From Microbacterium sp. BH-3-3-3 (GTDB lineage: Bacteria; Actinomycetota; Actinomycetes; Actinomycetales; Microbacteriaceae), in the NCBI RefSeq assembly GCF_007679045.1, contig NZ_VEFS01000001.1:305520-369519 (forward strand): a stretch of 64,000 nucleotides of DNA. The letters run 5' to 3'. How positions within the stretch are numbered: the stretch's first letter is position 1; every line of letters starts with the position of its first letter. The translations under genes were made by a program, and so were the position numbers. The notes beneath the pieces were generated by a model. It was given only the letters and a program-made list of their open reading frames with translations, was not told the DNA's origin and did not search any database. Positions 32,882-45,845 of the stretch are shown one piece after another.

Positions 32882-33631
32882 TCATAAAATCAGCGCGATC
32901 TCTCCGGCATCCGCGTCCTGCAGCGCCCACCCTGCCGCTCGAGCCCACTTCCGGAACTCCGCCAGACTCTCGATCCGGGGCCGCGTCAGCGCCAGGGACC
33001 GCACGAGGTCGCCCTTCGCGTGCTTGTTGAAGTGGTTTAGCGCTCGCACGGCGCCACCCTCGCCGGGGGTGACCACGCGCACGTACACCGAGGAGACCCC
33101 GGTCGGCACTGGCCCGAGGGCGGCATAGGCCTCCGACCGCAGGTCGAGCACGAAGCCGGGCCGCAGCTCTGCGAGGGCGTCGGTCACCGCATGCGCCCAT
33201 ACCCGCCGCAGCGCGGGGAGCCCCGGGATCGACGTTCCGGCGGCCAGTCGATACGCCGGGATCCCATCGAGCGCACCCACCGGACCGAACGGCGCCGAGT
33301 GGATCATGATGTGCTCCCCCAGCCACGCGCGGGCGTCGGCGTCAAGGCCGGCGGCATCCAGGGCGTCGAAGAGCACGCCCGTGTACCGATCGATCGCCGG
33401 CATGGTCGCGGCGGTCCGCAGCGCTGCGTTGTCGGCGATCTCGTGCCGACGCTTCTCGCTGAGCTTCAGCACGCGCGCGGCGAGGTCCTCGTCGGCCGCC
33501 AGGGCCACGAGCGCGTCGACCACCGCGTCGCGAGGCTCGCGCAGCAGGGTCAGCGCCAGCCCCTCGAGGTCGAGAGGCGGGCCCTCACCGCCGGGGCGCT
33601 TCGTCTCGGACGGGGGAAGCAGGACGAGCAT
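32882..33631 (-). CDS. yaaA: YaaA family peroxide-stress protein (DUF328/UPF0246)
   Basis: The 249-residue protein starts MLVLLPPSETKRPGGEGPPL, which is the YaaA hallmark, and continues with SEKRRHEIADNAALRT, DRYTGVLFDALDAAGL and HFNKHAKGDLVRSLALTRPR. YaaA lowers free intracellular iron under hydrogen peroxide stress in E. coli and binds DNA; the role here is inferred from the family. The ATG at 33631 has GGAG 6 bases upstream. It follows the ATP synthase operon on the same strand but is separated from it by a strong terminator. Confidence 0.93.
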   Translation of the reverse strand: MLVLLPPSETKRPGGEGPPLDLEGLALTLLREPRDAVVDALVALAADEDLAARVLKLSEKRRHEIADNAALRTAATMPAIDRYTGVLFDALDAAGLDADARAWLGEHIMIHSAPFGPVGALDGIPAYRLAAGTSIPGLPALRRVWAHAVTDALAELRPGFVLDLRSEAYAALGPVPTGVSSVYVRVVTPGEGGAVRALNHFNKHAKGDLVRSLALTRPRIESLAEFRKWARAAGWALQDADAGEIALIL

Positions 33632-33651
33632 GGGTACTCCGGAGAAACAGC

Positions 33652-33687
33652 GACGCGCGCCGCCCGGAGAACCGGGCGACGCGCGTC
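33652..33687 (-). terminator. terminator of the ATP synthase operon
   Basis: A 16-bp stem with one mismatch (33652-33667 with 33672-33687, GACGCGCGCCGCCCGG) closed by an AGAA tetraloop begins 16 bases past the atpC stop. On the minus strand it is followed by CGCTGTTTCTCC. It is one of the strongest hairpins in the window. Confidence 0.85.
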
Positions 33688-33702
33688 AGCGATGAAGCGG
33701 CG

Positions 33703-33963
33703 TCAGGAGACGAGAGCGGCGTTTCCGGCGACGATGGTGAGTTCGTCGTCGGCCATCGACAGGAAGCCGTCCTCGGCGTTGGCCAGGATCTTCGTGCCGT
33801 CGGTGCGGGTGATGCGCACCTCGCCCTGGGCGAGGATCGCCAGCACCGGCTCATGCCCCTGCATGAAGCCGATCTCACCCTCGACGGTCTTGGCGACGAC
33901 CAGCGTCGCCTCCCCCGTCCACACCTCGGCGTCTGCCGACACCAGGCTCACGCGCAACGACAT
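33703..33963 (-). CDS. atpC: ATP synthase F1 epsilon subunit
   Basis: Epsilon is part of the central rotor stalk of F1 and limits wasteful ATP hydrolysis. The 86-residue protein has the N-terminal beta-sandwich (SLRVSLVSADAEVWTGEATL, GEIGFMQGHEPVLAILAQGE) and ends after ELTIVAGNAALVS. The C-terminal helical hairpin of longer epsilons is missing, which is usual in actinobacteria. Its ATG starts one base after the atpD stop. It is the last gene of the atp operon, 16 bases before the terminator. Confidence 0.95.
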   Translation of the reverse strand: MSLRVSLVSADAEVWTGEATLVVAKTVEGEIGFMQGHEPVLAILAQGEVRITRTDGTKILANAEDGFLSMADDELTIVAGNAALVS

Positions 33964-33964
33964 G

Positions 33965-36335
<2,371 letters not shown>

Positions 36336-36361
36336 GATTTACGTCCTCGTGTCGTCGCTAT

Positions 36362-37993
36362 TCAGCGACGGCCCTTGACGATTCGCTCCTGATTGACGTC
36401 TTCGGCCTCGGCGGCGTCGACCTTCTCGGCACCGACGACGCTGGTGTCCTGACCCGGCTGGAACTCCTTCGAGAAGGCATCGACGTGCTTCTCGAGCTCA
36501 GCGAGCGTGTCGTCACCGAGCACGTTGGTCTCGCGCAGGGTGTCGAGCACGGTCGAGTTGCGACGGAGGTAGTCGAGCAGCTCGCGCTCGAAGCGGAGCA
36601 CGTCGGAGACCTCGACGGTGTCGAGCTTGCCGTTGGTTCCGGCCCAGATCGAGACGACCTGCTCCTCGACGGGGTACGGCGAGTACTGGGGCTGCTTGAG
36701 CAGCTCCGTCAGGCGCGCACCACGAGCCAGCTGACGACGCGAAGCCGCGTCGAGGTCGCTCGCGAACATCGCGAAGGCCTCGAGCGAGCGGTACTGCGCG
36801 AGCTCGAGCTTCAGGGTTCCGGAGACCTTCTTGATCGACTTGACCTGAGCGTCACCACCCACGCGCGACACCGAGATACCCACGTCGACCGCGGGACGCT
36901 GGTTGGCGTTGAAGAGGTCGGACTGCAGGAAGATCTGGCCGTCGGTGATCGAGATCACGTTGGTCGGGATGTACGCCGAGACGTCGTTGGCCTTGGTCTC
37001 GATGATGGGCAGGCCCGTCATCGAACCGGCGCCGAGCTCGTCGGACAGCTTCGCGCAACGCTCGAGCAGACGCGAGTGCAGGTAGAAGACGTCGCCGGGG
37101 TACGCCTCGCGGCCCGGCGGGCGGCGCAGCAGAAGCGAAACGGCACGGTAGGCCTCGGCCTGCTTCGACAGGTCGTCGAAGATGATCAGAACGTGCTTGC
37201 CGCCGTACATCCAGTGCTGGCCGATGGCCGAACCGGTGTAGGGGGCGAGGTACTTGAAGCCGGCGGGGTCGGAGGCGGGGGCCGCGACGATGGTGGTGTA
37301 CTCCATCGCGCCGGCGTCCTCGAGCGCGCCCTTCACCGAAGCGATGGTCGAGCCCTTCTGGCCGATGGCGACGTAGATGCAGCGCACCTGCTTGTCGACG
37401 TCGCCCGACTCCCAGTTGGCCTTCTGGTTGATGATCGTGTCGATCGCGATGGCCGTCTTACCGGTCTGGCGGTCGCCGATGATGAGCTGACGCTGGCCGC
37501 GGCCGACGGGGATCATGGCGTCGATGGCCTTGATGCCGGTCTGGAGGGGCTCGTGCACGCTCTTGCGCTGCATGACGCCGGGAGCCTGGAGCTCGAGGGC
37601 ACGACGACCCTCGATCGCGATCTCGCCGAGACCGTCGATCGGGTTGCCGAGCGGGTCGACGACACGGCCGAGGAAGCCGTCGCCGACGCCGACCGAGAGC
37701 ACCTCGCCGGTACGGGTGACGCTCTGGCCCTCTTCGATGCCGGAGAACTCGCCGAGCACGACGACACCGATCTCGTTCTCGTCGAGGTTCTGGGCGAGGC
37801 CCAGCGTGCCGTTCGCGAAGCGGATGAGCTCGTTGGCCATCACGCCCGGGAGGCCCTCGACGTGAGCGATGCCGTCGGCCGCGTCGACGACGGCGCCGAC
37901 CTCGGTCGCCGCAGCGCCGGTGGGCTCGTAGGCGGTGACGAAGTCCTTCAGCGCGTCACGAATGACGTCGGGGCTGATAGAGAGATCTGCCAT
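36362..37993 (-). CDS. atpA: ATP synthase F1 alpha subunit
   Basis: Alpha forms the F1 hexamer with beta and binds nucleotide without catalysis. The 543-residue protein begins [19 protein letters not shown]. The P-loop is in [20 protein letters not shown] near residue 170, and [20 protein letters not shown] marks the alpha/beta signature. A C-terminal extension of about 30 residues ([20 protein letters not shown]) is acidic and typical of actinobacterial alpha subunits. I chose the ATG at 37993; 8 extra codons upstream are unlikely. It lies between atpH and atpG. Confidence 0.98.
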   Translation of the reverse strand: MADLSISPDVIRDALKDFVTAYEPTGAAATEVGAVVDAADGIAHVEGLPGVMANELIRFANGTLGLAQNLDENEIGVVVLGEFSGIEEGQSVTRTGEVLSVGVGDGFLGRVVDPLGNPIDGLGEIAIEGRRALELQAPGVMQRKSVHEPLQTGIKAIDAMIPVGRGQRQLIIGDRQTGKTAIAIDTIINQKANWESGDVDKQVRCIYVAIGQKGSTIASVKGALEDAGAMEYTTIVAAPASDPAGFKYLAPYTGSAIGQHWMYGGKHVLIIFDDLSKQAEAYRAVSLLLRRPPGREAYPGDVFYLHSRLLERCAKLSDELGAGSMTGLPIIETKANDVSAYIPTNVISITDGQIFLQSDLFNANQRPAVDVGISVSRVGGDAQVKSIKKVSGTLKLELAQYRSLEAFAMFASDLDAASRRQLARGARLTELLKQPQYSPYPVEEQVVSIWAGTNGKLDTVEVSDVLRFERELLDYLRRNSTVLDTLRETNVLGDDTLAELEKHVDAFSKEFQPGQDTSVVGAEKVDAAEAEDVNQERIVKGRR

Positions 37994-38054
37994 TGTCTTC
38001 CTTCGTTCGTGGGGCACTGGGCCCCCAGATCCACGCCCACTCGGGCGGAAAGTC

Positions 38055-38843
38055 TTAGCCTGCGATCCGCTGGCGGAGGTCGGCGAGACGTGCGGACACG
38101 CTCGCGTCGATGACGTCGTCGGCGACCTGCACGCGCAGTCCGCCGAGGACCGAGGTGTCGATCACGGTGTTCAGCGTGATCGCCGAACCGTAACGCGCGC
38201 TGAGAGCGTTCTGCAGGCGCGTCTGCTGGTCGGCGTTCAGCGCCACGGCCGTGTAGACGGTCGCGACGATGCGCGAACGCTGGTCGGCGACGATGCGCTC
38301 GGCGCGGCGCAGCAGGGCGCGTACGCGACGACCGCGTGCCAGCCCGACCAGCGACGACACGATGAGCTCGGTGCCCGCGCTCGTGCGTCCGCCGAGCAGC
38401 GTCGACACCAGTGCGCTCTTCGCCGACGCGTCGCCGAGGCGACCGCCGAGGGCGAGTTCGAGCTCACCGTTCGAGGCGACCGTGCGCGAGAACGCGAACA
38501 GTTCGGACTCGATGTCGGCCGACTCGGCGACGGAGGTCGCCTGGACGGCGAGCTCCTCGAGTCCTTCGATGAACTCGCCGGCGTTCGACCAGCGCTGCTG
38601 CGCGGCACTGCTGAGCAGCGACACGGTCTGGGGCCGGTACGACGGTCCGAAGACCGCCGAGACGAGCCCTGCACGCGCCGCGGGCGGCACCGACGAGTCG
38701 GACAGCGCGCCGCTCAACTGCGCCGAACCGCTCACGGCACCGACGGCCGCGAACAGTTCGCGCGCGACGTCGAGATCGACGCCCGAGGTGGAGGCCAGGG
38801 CCTCCGCGGTCGCGGTCCGCGCCTGAGTGGTCGCGCTGCCCAT
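38055..38843 (-). CDS. atpH: ATP synthase delta subunit
   Basis: Delta ties the top of F1 to the peripheral stalk. The 262-residue protein is longer than the 180-residue E. coli delta, as usual in actinobacteria. Its N-terminal region reads [20 protein letters not shown], and the conserved C-terminal segment is [20 protein letters not shown] with [17 protein letters not shown]. Its ATG overlaps the atpF stop by one base (TGATG), so translation of the two stalk subunits is coupled. Confidence 0.95.
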   Translation of the reverse strand: MGSATTQARTATAEALASTSGVDLDVARELFAAVGAVSGSAQLSGALSDSSVPPAARAGLVSAVFGPSYRPQTVSLLSSAAQQRWSNAGEFIEGLEELAVQATSVAESADIESELFAFSRTVASNGELELALGGRLGDASAKSALVSTLLGGRTSAGTELIVSSLVGLARGRRVRALLRRAERIVADQRSRIVATVYTAVALNADQQTRLQNALSARYGSAITLNTVIDTSVLGGLRVQVADDVIDASVSARLADLRQRIAG

Positions 38844-39424
38844 CAGTTACCCACCGGTCCCTGAGCCTGTCGAAGGGTTTCGGAAGCCTCGAGCTCGGCG
38901 AGGAAGCGGTCGACCACGGCGTTGGCGCGCGCGTCGTCCGTCAGGGTCTCACCGATGACGTTGCCCGCGAGGTCGACCGCGAGGGTCCCGACCTCGGAGC
39001 GCAGCTGGACGAGGGTCGACTGACGCTCGGCCTCGATCTGCGCGTGGGCGGAGGCGGTGATGCGCGCAGCCTCTGCGGCGGCGGTCTCCTTCGCCTCGGC
39101 GACGATCTTGCGACCGTCCTGAGTCGCGCCCTCGCGGATCTCACCGGCCTGCTTGCGCGCCTCGGCGAGCTGAGCGGTGTACTCCTCGAGCGCGGCCTCG
39201 GCCTGGCGCTGGGCCTCGTCGGCCTTCGCGATGTTGCCCTCGATGGCGGCACTGCGCTCGTCGAGCAGCTTCGCCATGCGGGGCAGGGCGACGCGCCACA
39301 CCACGACGACGATGATGATGAAGCACACCAGCGACCAGACGATGTCGTACACCGCCGGGATCAGCGGGTTCGGCGGCGCCTCGCCCGCGGGTTCCGCGGC
39401 GAGAGTGACAAGAGCGTTCAGCAT
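38843..39424 (-). CDS. atpF: ATP synthase F0 b subunit (C-terminus built from a repeat)
   Basis: Subunit b forms the outer stalk. The 193-residue protein has one N-terminal membrane helix (YDIVWSLVCFIIIVVVVWRV) followed by a long charged coiled coil (IEGNIAKADEAQRQAEAALE and onward). The last residues, LRQAQGPVGN, are encoded by an exact copy of a 22-bp palindromic repeat found between genes elsewhere (38856-38877). The natural b subunit probably ended a few residues earlier before the repeat inserted at the 3' end and supplied a new tail and stop context. The stop still overlaps the atpH start, so coupling survived. Confidence 0.96.
   Translation of the reverse strand: MLNALVTLAAEPAGEAPPNPLIPAVYDIVWSLVCFIIIVVVVWRVALPRMAKLLDERSAAIEGNIAKADEAQRQAEAALEEYTAQLAEARKQAGEIREGATQDGRKIVAEAKETAAAEAARITASAHAQIEAERQSTLVQLRSEVGTLAVDLAGNVIGETLTDDARANAVVDRFLAELEASETLRQAQGPVGN
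38856..38877. repeat. palindromic repeat copy inside the 3' end of atpF
   Basis: The 22 bases are identical to the two tandem copies at 26289-26332. In the atpF frame they encode residues about 184-190 (LRQAQGP). Confidence 0.85.
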
Positions 39425-39458
39425 CCTGTCTCCTTACAGTGAGTCGAGAGCGGCCGGA

Positions 39459-40579
<1,121 letters not shown>

Positions 40580-40778
40580 CTTCGGGGCATCGGTGTGAAC
40601 CGTTGCGACGATGGTCGGTGAGAGTACCCGAAGTGCGAACCTGGAGAAGATTTCCCATCGCGGGTGGGTACTTATGCAACCCTATCAAACTCCCGGCGGA
40701 TCCATGAGTCCGGGCATCCGATCGTCTCGCCGCCGGACTAACGTGCACGGCTGCGGCGAGAGGTGGGTTATGGGCGAT

Positions 40779-41267
40779 TCAGTCCCGTCGGTCGCCCGCA
40801 TCGGGGTCGGTCGGAAGCGTCACATCGCTCGCGCTCGGGATACGCATGCGCAGCAGGACCACGACGTCGACGGCCAGTGAGGCGATCACGCTGACCACGA
40901 GGGCGACGTAGAAGACGACCGGGTCGACCCAGTCCTGTCCGCGCAGCACGACGATCGCGACGATGAACAGCACGAGCTTCAGCAGCCACCCGCCCAGCAC
41001 GATGCCGAAGAAGATCGGCACGTAGAGGGGGTCGCCGAACCAGCGGTTGGCGATCAGGATGCTGGTGGCCGTGACCGCGAGGAAGATCGCGCTGACCGCG
41101 ACGCCGGCGAGCGCGCTGCCGAGGCCGCCCGCTCCCCCGACCAGGAAGCCGACGACACCGCCGATCACGAGGAGCGCGAGAGTAACGAACCCTCCCCAGA
41201 CGAGCGCCGTGCGCAGCACGGGAGTGCTCGAGAGGGGACGACGATGGGCGGGGGCGGTGCTGCTCAT
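40779..41267 (-). CDS. AtpI-like membrane protein upstream of the ATP synthase genes
   Basis: The 162-residue protein has about four membrane helices (TALVWGGFVTLALLVIGGVV, ALAGVAVSAIFLAVTATSIL, FFGIVLGGWLLKLVLFIVAI and VVFYVALVVSVIASLAVDVV) and a hydrophilic C-terminus. Its place directly before atpB and its topology match actinobacterial AtpI-like proteins, which help assemble the c ring or load magnesium in other bacteria. Its ATG overlaps the stop of the WecA-like gene by 4 bases. The identification rests mainly on context. Confidence 0.8.
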   Translation of the reverse strand: MSSTAPAHRRPLSSTPVLRTALVWGGFVTLALLVIGGVVGFLVGGAGGLGSALAGVAVSAIFLAVTATSILIANRWFGDPLYVPIFFGIVLGGWLLKLVLFIVAIVVLRGQDWVDPVVFYVALVVSVIASLAVDVVVLLRMRIPSASDVTLPTDPDAGDRRD

Positions 41268-42439
41268 GAGGGGGACTCCGGTCGGGTGGGTCGGGGGCGC
41301 CGCGCGAGGCGGCGCAGACGATGCTGTGAGGGCAGGAGGGTGAGCACCGCGCACGCGGCGACGCCGACTACTCCGAAGGCGATGCCGAACGCGTAGTCGC
41401 CGGGCCAGCTCTGCTGCGTGCCGATGTACATCAGCAGGAACGCCAGGCTCACCACGGCGGTCCAGCTGTAGAAGATCAGCACGGCGTCGCGGTCGGAGTG
41501 ACCCATGTCGAGCATGCGGTGGTGCAGGTGCTTGCGGTCGGGTGAGAAGGGCGAGCGCCCGGCCCATTGGCGGCGGGCGACGGCCAGACCGAAGTCGAGC
41601 AGCGGCAGCAGCACGATCACGACCGGGAGCAGGATCGGGATGAACGCACCGAGGAGCTGCGAACGGCCGATCTTCTCGGGGTCGAGCACCGCGGGGTCGA
41701 GCTGACCGGTGATGGCGACGGCGGAGCTGGCCATCAGCAGGCCGAGCATGAGAGCCCCGGCGTCGCCCATGAAGAGCTTGGCGGGCGTCCAGTTCATCGG
41801 CAGGAAGCCGAGGCACGCCCCCACCAGCACGGCCGCGATGAAGGAGGCGAGGTTGAAGTAGGTGCTGGCGCCGGTGTCGCGCACGAGCAGGTAGGAGTAG
41901 GCGAAGAACACCCCGTTGGCGATGAGGCACACCCCCGCGACGAGGCCGTTCAACCCGTCGATGAAGTTGACGGCGTTCATGACCACGACGAGGGCGAAGA
42001 CCGTCAGCAGGAAGCTCACCCAGCTCGAGCCCACCGTCAGAGCTCCGATGGGCAACGACAGGATCTGCAGTTGCCCGAACCAGGCGATGACGCCGGCGGC
42101 GATGAACTGCGCGCCGAGCTTGATCATCCAGTCGAGGTCCCACAGGTCATCGGCCACTCCGACCAGCACGATGAGCAGCACGGCTCCGAGCAGAGAGAGC
42201 ACGGGGACCGGATCGGTCCAGAAGATCGCGAAGTAGGGGTTGCGGCTCGACAGCGCGAACGCCGCGACGACACCGAGGAACATCGCCACCCCGCCCAGGC
42301 GCGGCGTCGGCGTCTTGTGCACGTCGCGATCCCGGATGCCGGGATAGAGCTTGAACCGCAGAGCGAGCTTCCACACCACCCACGACAGCGCGAGCGTCAC
42401 CGCGGCCGTGAAGAGGATGGTGAGGAGGTATTGGGTCAC
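41264..42439 (-). CDS. MraY/WecA-family UDP-GlcNAc:undecaprenyl-phosphate transferase
   Basis: This 391-residue integral membrane enzyme transfers a sugar-1-phosphate from a UDP-sugar to the lipid carrier and so starts a wall glycopolymer such as a teichoic or teichuronic acid. It has about ten or eleven helices. Family motifs are HKTPTPRLGGVAMFLGVVAA, the paired Asp in VGVADDLWDLDWMIKL, VMNAVNFIDGLNGLVAGVC, GDAGALMLGLLMA and the HHRMLDMGHSDRDAV His loop. In actinobacteria this gene regularly lies between Sua5 and atpI. It overlaps both neighbours by 4 bases. Confidence 0.93.
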   Translation of the reverse strand: MTQYLLTILFTAAVTLALSWVVWKLALRFKLYPGIRDRDVHKTPTPRLGGVAMFLGVVAAFALSSRNPYFAIFWTDPVPVLSLLGAVLLIVLVGVADDLWDLDWMIKLGAQFIAAGVIAWFGQLQILSLPIGALTVGSSWVSFLLTVFALVVVMNAVNFIDGLNGLVAGVCLIANGVFFAYSYLLVRDTGASTYFNLASFIAAVLVGACLGFLPMNWTPAKLFMGDAGALMLGLLMASSAVAITGQLDPAVLDPEKIGRSQLLGAFIPILLPVVIVLLPLLDFGLAVARRQWAGRSPFSPDRKHLHHRMLDMGHSDRDAVLIFYSWTAVVSLAFLLMYIGTQQSWPGDYAFGIAFGVVGVAACAVLTLLPSQHRLRRLARRPRPTRPESPS

Positions 42440-43200
42440 GGACCCGGCGCCTCGGCATCCGGGGTCGCGTCGGCGATCGGCGCGGCGTCGGACAACGCGG
42501 CGTCGGATGCGGACGGGGTCGGGCCCTCGTCGACCGGGTCGGGCTCGAGCAGGTCGCCCAGCACGGCACGCAGGCGATCGCGCGAGATCGCGCCCTCGCG
42601 CAGCACGCGCACCTGCGGCTCGGCGCCGCCCACGAGCGTCGTGGCGTCGATGATGGTGGAGGCGACGCCGGTCTCGCTGGGACCCGCGTCGAGGTACGCC
42701 GCGACGTTGTCGCGCAGCATGTCGCGCGCGGAGTCGATGTCGACGGCCGCCGGACGACCCGTCAGATTGGCGCTCGAGACGGCGAGGGGGCCGGTCTCCT
42801 CGAGCAGCTCGAGCGTGAGCTTCTGCGCGGGCATGCGCACCGCGACGGTGCCGTGCGTGTCACCGAGGTCCCACGATAGCGAGGGCTGCGCGGGCAGGAC
42901 GATGGTGAGCCCGCCGGGCCAGAACTCGCGCACGAGGTCGTCGACCGCGGGCGGGATCTCGGCGACGAGCGCGCGCAGGGTGGCGACGCCCGGAACGAGC
43001 ACGGGCGGCGGCTGCTGGCGACCGCGGCCCTTCGCCTCGAGCAGACCCGCGACGGCGCGCGCGTTGAACGCGTCCGCGGCGATTCCGTAGACCGTATCGG
43101 TGGGGAGCACGACGAGTTCGCCTCTGCCGATCGCCTGACGCGCATGGCGCATCCCGGACAGCAGTTGCGACTCGTCACGGCAGTCGTAGACGGGAGACAT
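42436..43200 (-). CDS. L-threonylcarbamoyladenylate synthase (Sua5/YrdC)
   Basis: The enzyme makes the precursor of the t6A base next to tRNA anticodons from threonine, bicarbonate and ATP. The 254-residue protein has the YrdC domain (GRGELVVLPTDTVYGIAADA, KGRGRQQPPPVLVPGVATL, AVRMPAQKLTLELLEETGPL and AVSSANLTGRPAAVDID). A C-terminal tail rich in Asp, Pro and Ala replaces the extra Sua5 domain. The ATG at 43200 lies 10 bases behind TAGACT, implying a very short leader. It follows prmC and overlaps the WecA-like gene. Confidence 0.95.
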   Translation of the reverse strand: MSPVYDCRDESQLLSGMRHARQAIGRGELVVLPTDTVYGIAADAFNARAVAGLLEAKGRGRQQPPPVLVPGVATLRALVAEIPPAVDDLVREFWPGGLTIVLPAQPSLSWDLGDTHGTVAVRMPAQKLTLELLEETGPLAVSSANLTGRPAAVDIDSARDMLRDNVAAYLDAGPSETGVASTIIDATTLVGGAEPQVRVLREGAISRDRLRAVLGDLLEPDPVDEGPTPSASDAALSDAAPIADATPDAEAPGP

Positions 43201-43249
43201 GTCGGGCCACAGTCTAGTCGGGCCGCGTGGGAGCCGTGATCGGCCGCGA

Positions 43250-44155
43250 TCAGGGACGGACGGCCGTCGTCGCGCGGTCGCGGGTGGTCAGGTCGGGGTG
43301 CGTCGCGGCCGATCTCCAGCCGTCGGCCGAGAGGATCGCGCGGATCGCCTCGCCCTGCCACTCGCCGTGCTCGATGACGATCGTGCCGCCCGGGTGCGCG
43401 AGGCGCAGACCCACACGACTGAGAGTACGCACGGCATCCAGCCCGTCCGGTCCGCCGTAGAGCGCCGCGGGAGGGTCGTACAGCCGCACCTCGGGGTCGC
43501 GCGGGATGGCGTCGTCCGGAACATACGGGGGGTTGGATGCCACGACCGAGACCGTGCCGTCGAGCTCGGGGAACGCCTCGGCGAGGTCGATGAAGGCGAG
43601 CTGCAGATTCTGCGCGCCGATGCGGGCGAGGTTGAGCTTGGTCCAGACGAAGGCGTCGACGGAGTTCTCGGCGGCGAAGACCCGGGCGTGCGGGACCTCG
43701 GTGGCGAGGGCGAGGGCGATCGCTCCGCTCCCGGTGCCGAGGTCGACGGCGATGGGGGCATCGGATGCCGCGACGCGCAGCGCGTCGATCGCCAGCTGCG
43801 CCACCATCTCGGTCTCGGGGCGCGGAACGAACACCCCCGGCCCGACGGCGAGCTCCAGGGCGCGGAAGGGCGCGAGTCCGGTGAGGTGCTGCAGCGGCTC
43901 GCGGGCGCAGCGTCGGTCGACGAGGGGCGCGAGAGCGCGAACGGCGGACTCCGGCATCCGGTCGCCGCGGATGGCCGCCGCCTGCACTCCCCCGCGCGAG
44001 GTCTCGAGCACGTGGCCGACGAGCAGTTCGGCGTCGACCTGCGCGTCGGGGATCCCGGCGGCGGCCAGTCGGGCGGCGGTCGCGCGCACCGTCTCGACGA
44101 CGCTCGCGGCGGCGGGGGCGGGCGCGGGCGCGGGCGCGGAAGCTGTCTCAGGCAT
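43250..44155 (-). CDS. prmC: release factor glutamine methyltransferase
   Basis: PrmC (HemK) methylates the Gln of the GGQ motif in RF1 and RF2. The 301-residue protein has an N-terminal helical domain (ARLAAAGIPDAQVDAELLVG), the SAM site AVDLGTGSGAIALALATEVP and the catalytic NPPY in VVASNPPYVPDDAIPRDPE. It normally follows prfA directly, but here four other genes separate the two. I chose the ATG at 44155; the first residues are a low-complexity Ala-Pro run. A TAAACT box lies 11 bases upstream, so prmC now has its own promoter. Confidence 0.95.
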   Translation of the reverse strand: MPETASAPAPAPAPAAASVVETVRATAARLAAAGIPDAQVDAELLVGHVLETSRGGVQAAAIRGDRMPESAVRALAPLVDRRCAREPLQHLTGLAPFRALELAVGPGVFVPRPETEMVAQLAIDALRVAASDAPIAVDLGTGSGAIALALATEVPHARVFAAENSVDAFVWTKLNLARIGAQNLQLAFIDLAEAFPELDGTVSVVASNPPYVPDDAIPRDPEVRLYDPPAALYGGPDGLDAVRTLSRVGLRLAHPGGTIVIEHGEWQGEAIRAILSADGWRSAATHPDLTTRDRATTAVRP

Positions 44156-44296
44156 GACGGGAGTCGAGTTTAGTCGTGCGGGTCCCGCCCCCGCCGGGGC
44201 GCCTGCGCGCATCCTGCCGCACGGCGTCACACAGGCGTCGGTGTCGGAGGGCTCACCTAGGATGATCGCGACCCGAACGACGGCGAAAGGCGAGCC

Positions 44297-45235
44297 ATGC
44301 CCGGCATCCACCCCGACATCACGACAGCTTTCGGCGACACTCCGCTGGTGCGCCTGAACCGCGTCGCCGAAGGCACCGACGCGCAGATCCTGGCGAAGCT
44401 GGAGTTCTACAACCCCGCCTCGAGCGTCAAGGACCGCCTGGGCATCGCGATCGTCGATGCGGCCGAGGCCTCGGGCGAGCTCAAGCCCGGCGGCACCCTG
44501 GTCGAGTCCACCAGCGGCAACACCGGCATCGCGCTGGCCATGGTCGGCGCCGCCCGCGGCTACAAGGTCATCCTCACGATGCCCGCGTCGATGTCGAAGG
44601 AGCGCCGCATCCTCCTGAAGGCGTTCGGCGCCGAGCTCGTGCTCACCGACCCCACCAAGGGCATGTCGCACGCCGTCGACGAAGCCAAGCGCATCGTCGC
44701 CGAGACCCCCGGCGCCGTCTGGGCCCGTCAGTTCGAGAACGAGGCCAACCCCGCGATCCACCGCAAGACGACGGCCGAAGAGATCCTGCGCGATACCGAG
44801 GGCAAGGTCGACTACTTCGTCGCCGGCATCGGCACGGGCGGCACCATCACGGGTGTCGGCCAGGTGCTCAAGGAGCGCGTACCCGGGGTCAAGATCGTCG
44901 CCGTCGAGCCCGCCGACTCCCCCGTCCTCACCAAGGGCCACCCCGGCCCGCACAAGATCCAGGGCATCGGCCCCAACTTCGTGCCCGCGATCCTCGACCG
45001 CGACATCATCGACGAGGTCATCGATGTCGAGTTCGACGACGCGATCCGCCTGGCCCGCGAGACCGCGGCGAAAGACGGCATCCTCGTCGGCATGTCGTCG
45101 GGTGCCGCCATCTGGGCCGCGCTCGAGGTCGCACGTCGCCCCGAGGCCGCGGGCAAGAACATCGTCGTCATCATCCCCTCGTACGGCGAGCGCTACCTCT
45201 CGACCGCTCTGTACGAGCACCTGCGCGAAGACTGA
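44297..45235 (+). CDS. cysK: cysteine synthase A (O-acetylserine sulfhydrylase)
   Basis: CysK joins sulfide to O-acetylserine to make cysteine with PLP. The 312-residue protein shows the PLP lysine in [20 protein letters not shown], the STSGNTG loop in [17 protein letters not shown], and the phosphate-binding [12 protein letters not shown]. The ATG at 44297 has GAAAGGCGAG upstream, and a TAGGAT box lies 34 bases before the start, so this gene has a normal leader. The next gene, cysE, starts 1 base after its stop, and its product makes CysK's substrate. Confidence 0.97.
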   Translation: MPGIHPDITTAFGDTPLVRLNRVAEGTDAQILAKLEFYNPASSVKDRLGIAIVDAAEASGELKPGGTLVESTSGNTGIALAMVGAARGYKVILTMPASMSKERRILLKAFGAELVLTDPTKGMSHAVDEAKRIVAETPGAVWARQFENEANPAIHRKTTAEEILRDTEGKVDYFVAGIGTGGTITGVGQVLKERVPGVKIVAVEPADSPVLTKGHPGPHKIQGIGPNFVPAILDRDIIDEVIDVEFDDAIRLARETAAKDGILVGMSSGAAIWAALEVARRPEAAGKNIVVIIPSYGERYLSTALYEHLRED

Positions 45236-45236
45236 C

Positions 45237-45806
45237 GTGGGGGTCCTCTCCCGAATCCGCGAAGACGTCTCCTCCGCCAAGCTCCGCGACCCCGCGGCGC
45301 GCGGCGCTCTCGAGATCGCCGTGCTCTACCCGGGTCTTCACGCCGTGTGGTCGTACCGCATCGCGAACCGCCTGTGGCGGCGGGGTCTGCGCTTCCCGGC
45401 GCGGGCCCTGTCGCAGGTGACCCGGTGGCTCACGGGCATCGAGATCCACCCCGGAGCCACCATCGGGCGCCGGTTCTTCATCGATCACGGCATGGGTGTC
45501 GTCGTGGGCGAGACGGCCGAGGTCGGCGACGACGTCATGCTCTACCACGGCGTCACTCTCGGCGGTCGTCAGCGCGAGGGCGGCAAGCGCCACCCCACGC
45601 TGCACGACGGGGTCGCCGTGGGCGCGGGGGCGAAGATCCTCGGCCCGATCACTCTGGGCGCGCGTTCCGTGGTCGGAGCGAACGCCGTGGTGACGCGGGA
45701 TGCACCGGCCGACAGCGTGCTGGTGGGGGTGCCGGCCACGGCCCGCACGCGCCGCGGGGGCGAAGACACCCGCGCGCTGCTGACCACGCCCGAGTACTGG
45801 ATCTGA
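45237..45806 (+). CDS. cysE: serine O-acetyltransferase
   Basis: CysE acetylates serine with acetyl-CoA to feed CysK. The 189-residue protein is the short form without the long N-terminal helix bundle of E. coli. The left-handed beta helix is clear: [60 protein letters not shown] and [20 protein letters not shown]. The GTG at 45237 begins one base after the cysK stop, so the two are co-transcribed and probably coupled, giving a compact cysteine operon. Confidence 0.95.
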   Translation: MGVLSRIREDVSSAKLRDPAARGALEIAVLYPGLHAVWSYRIANRLWRRGLRFPARALSQVTRWLTGIEIHPGATIGRRFFIDHGMGVVVGETAEVGDDVMLYHGVTLGGRQREGGKRHPTLHDGVAVGAGAKILGPITLGARSVVGANAVVTRDAPADSVLVGVPATARTRRGGEDTRALLTTPEYWI

Positions 45807-45833
45807 TCGCGACCGCCTGCGCCGGCATCGCCG

Positions 45834-45839
45834 TAGGCT
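45834..45839 (+). promoter_or_regulatory. -10 box of the amidase gene (leaderless type)
   Basis: TAGGCT, 6 bases, then ATG at 45846. Confidence 0.5.
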
Positions 45840-45845
45840 CGGACA

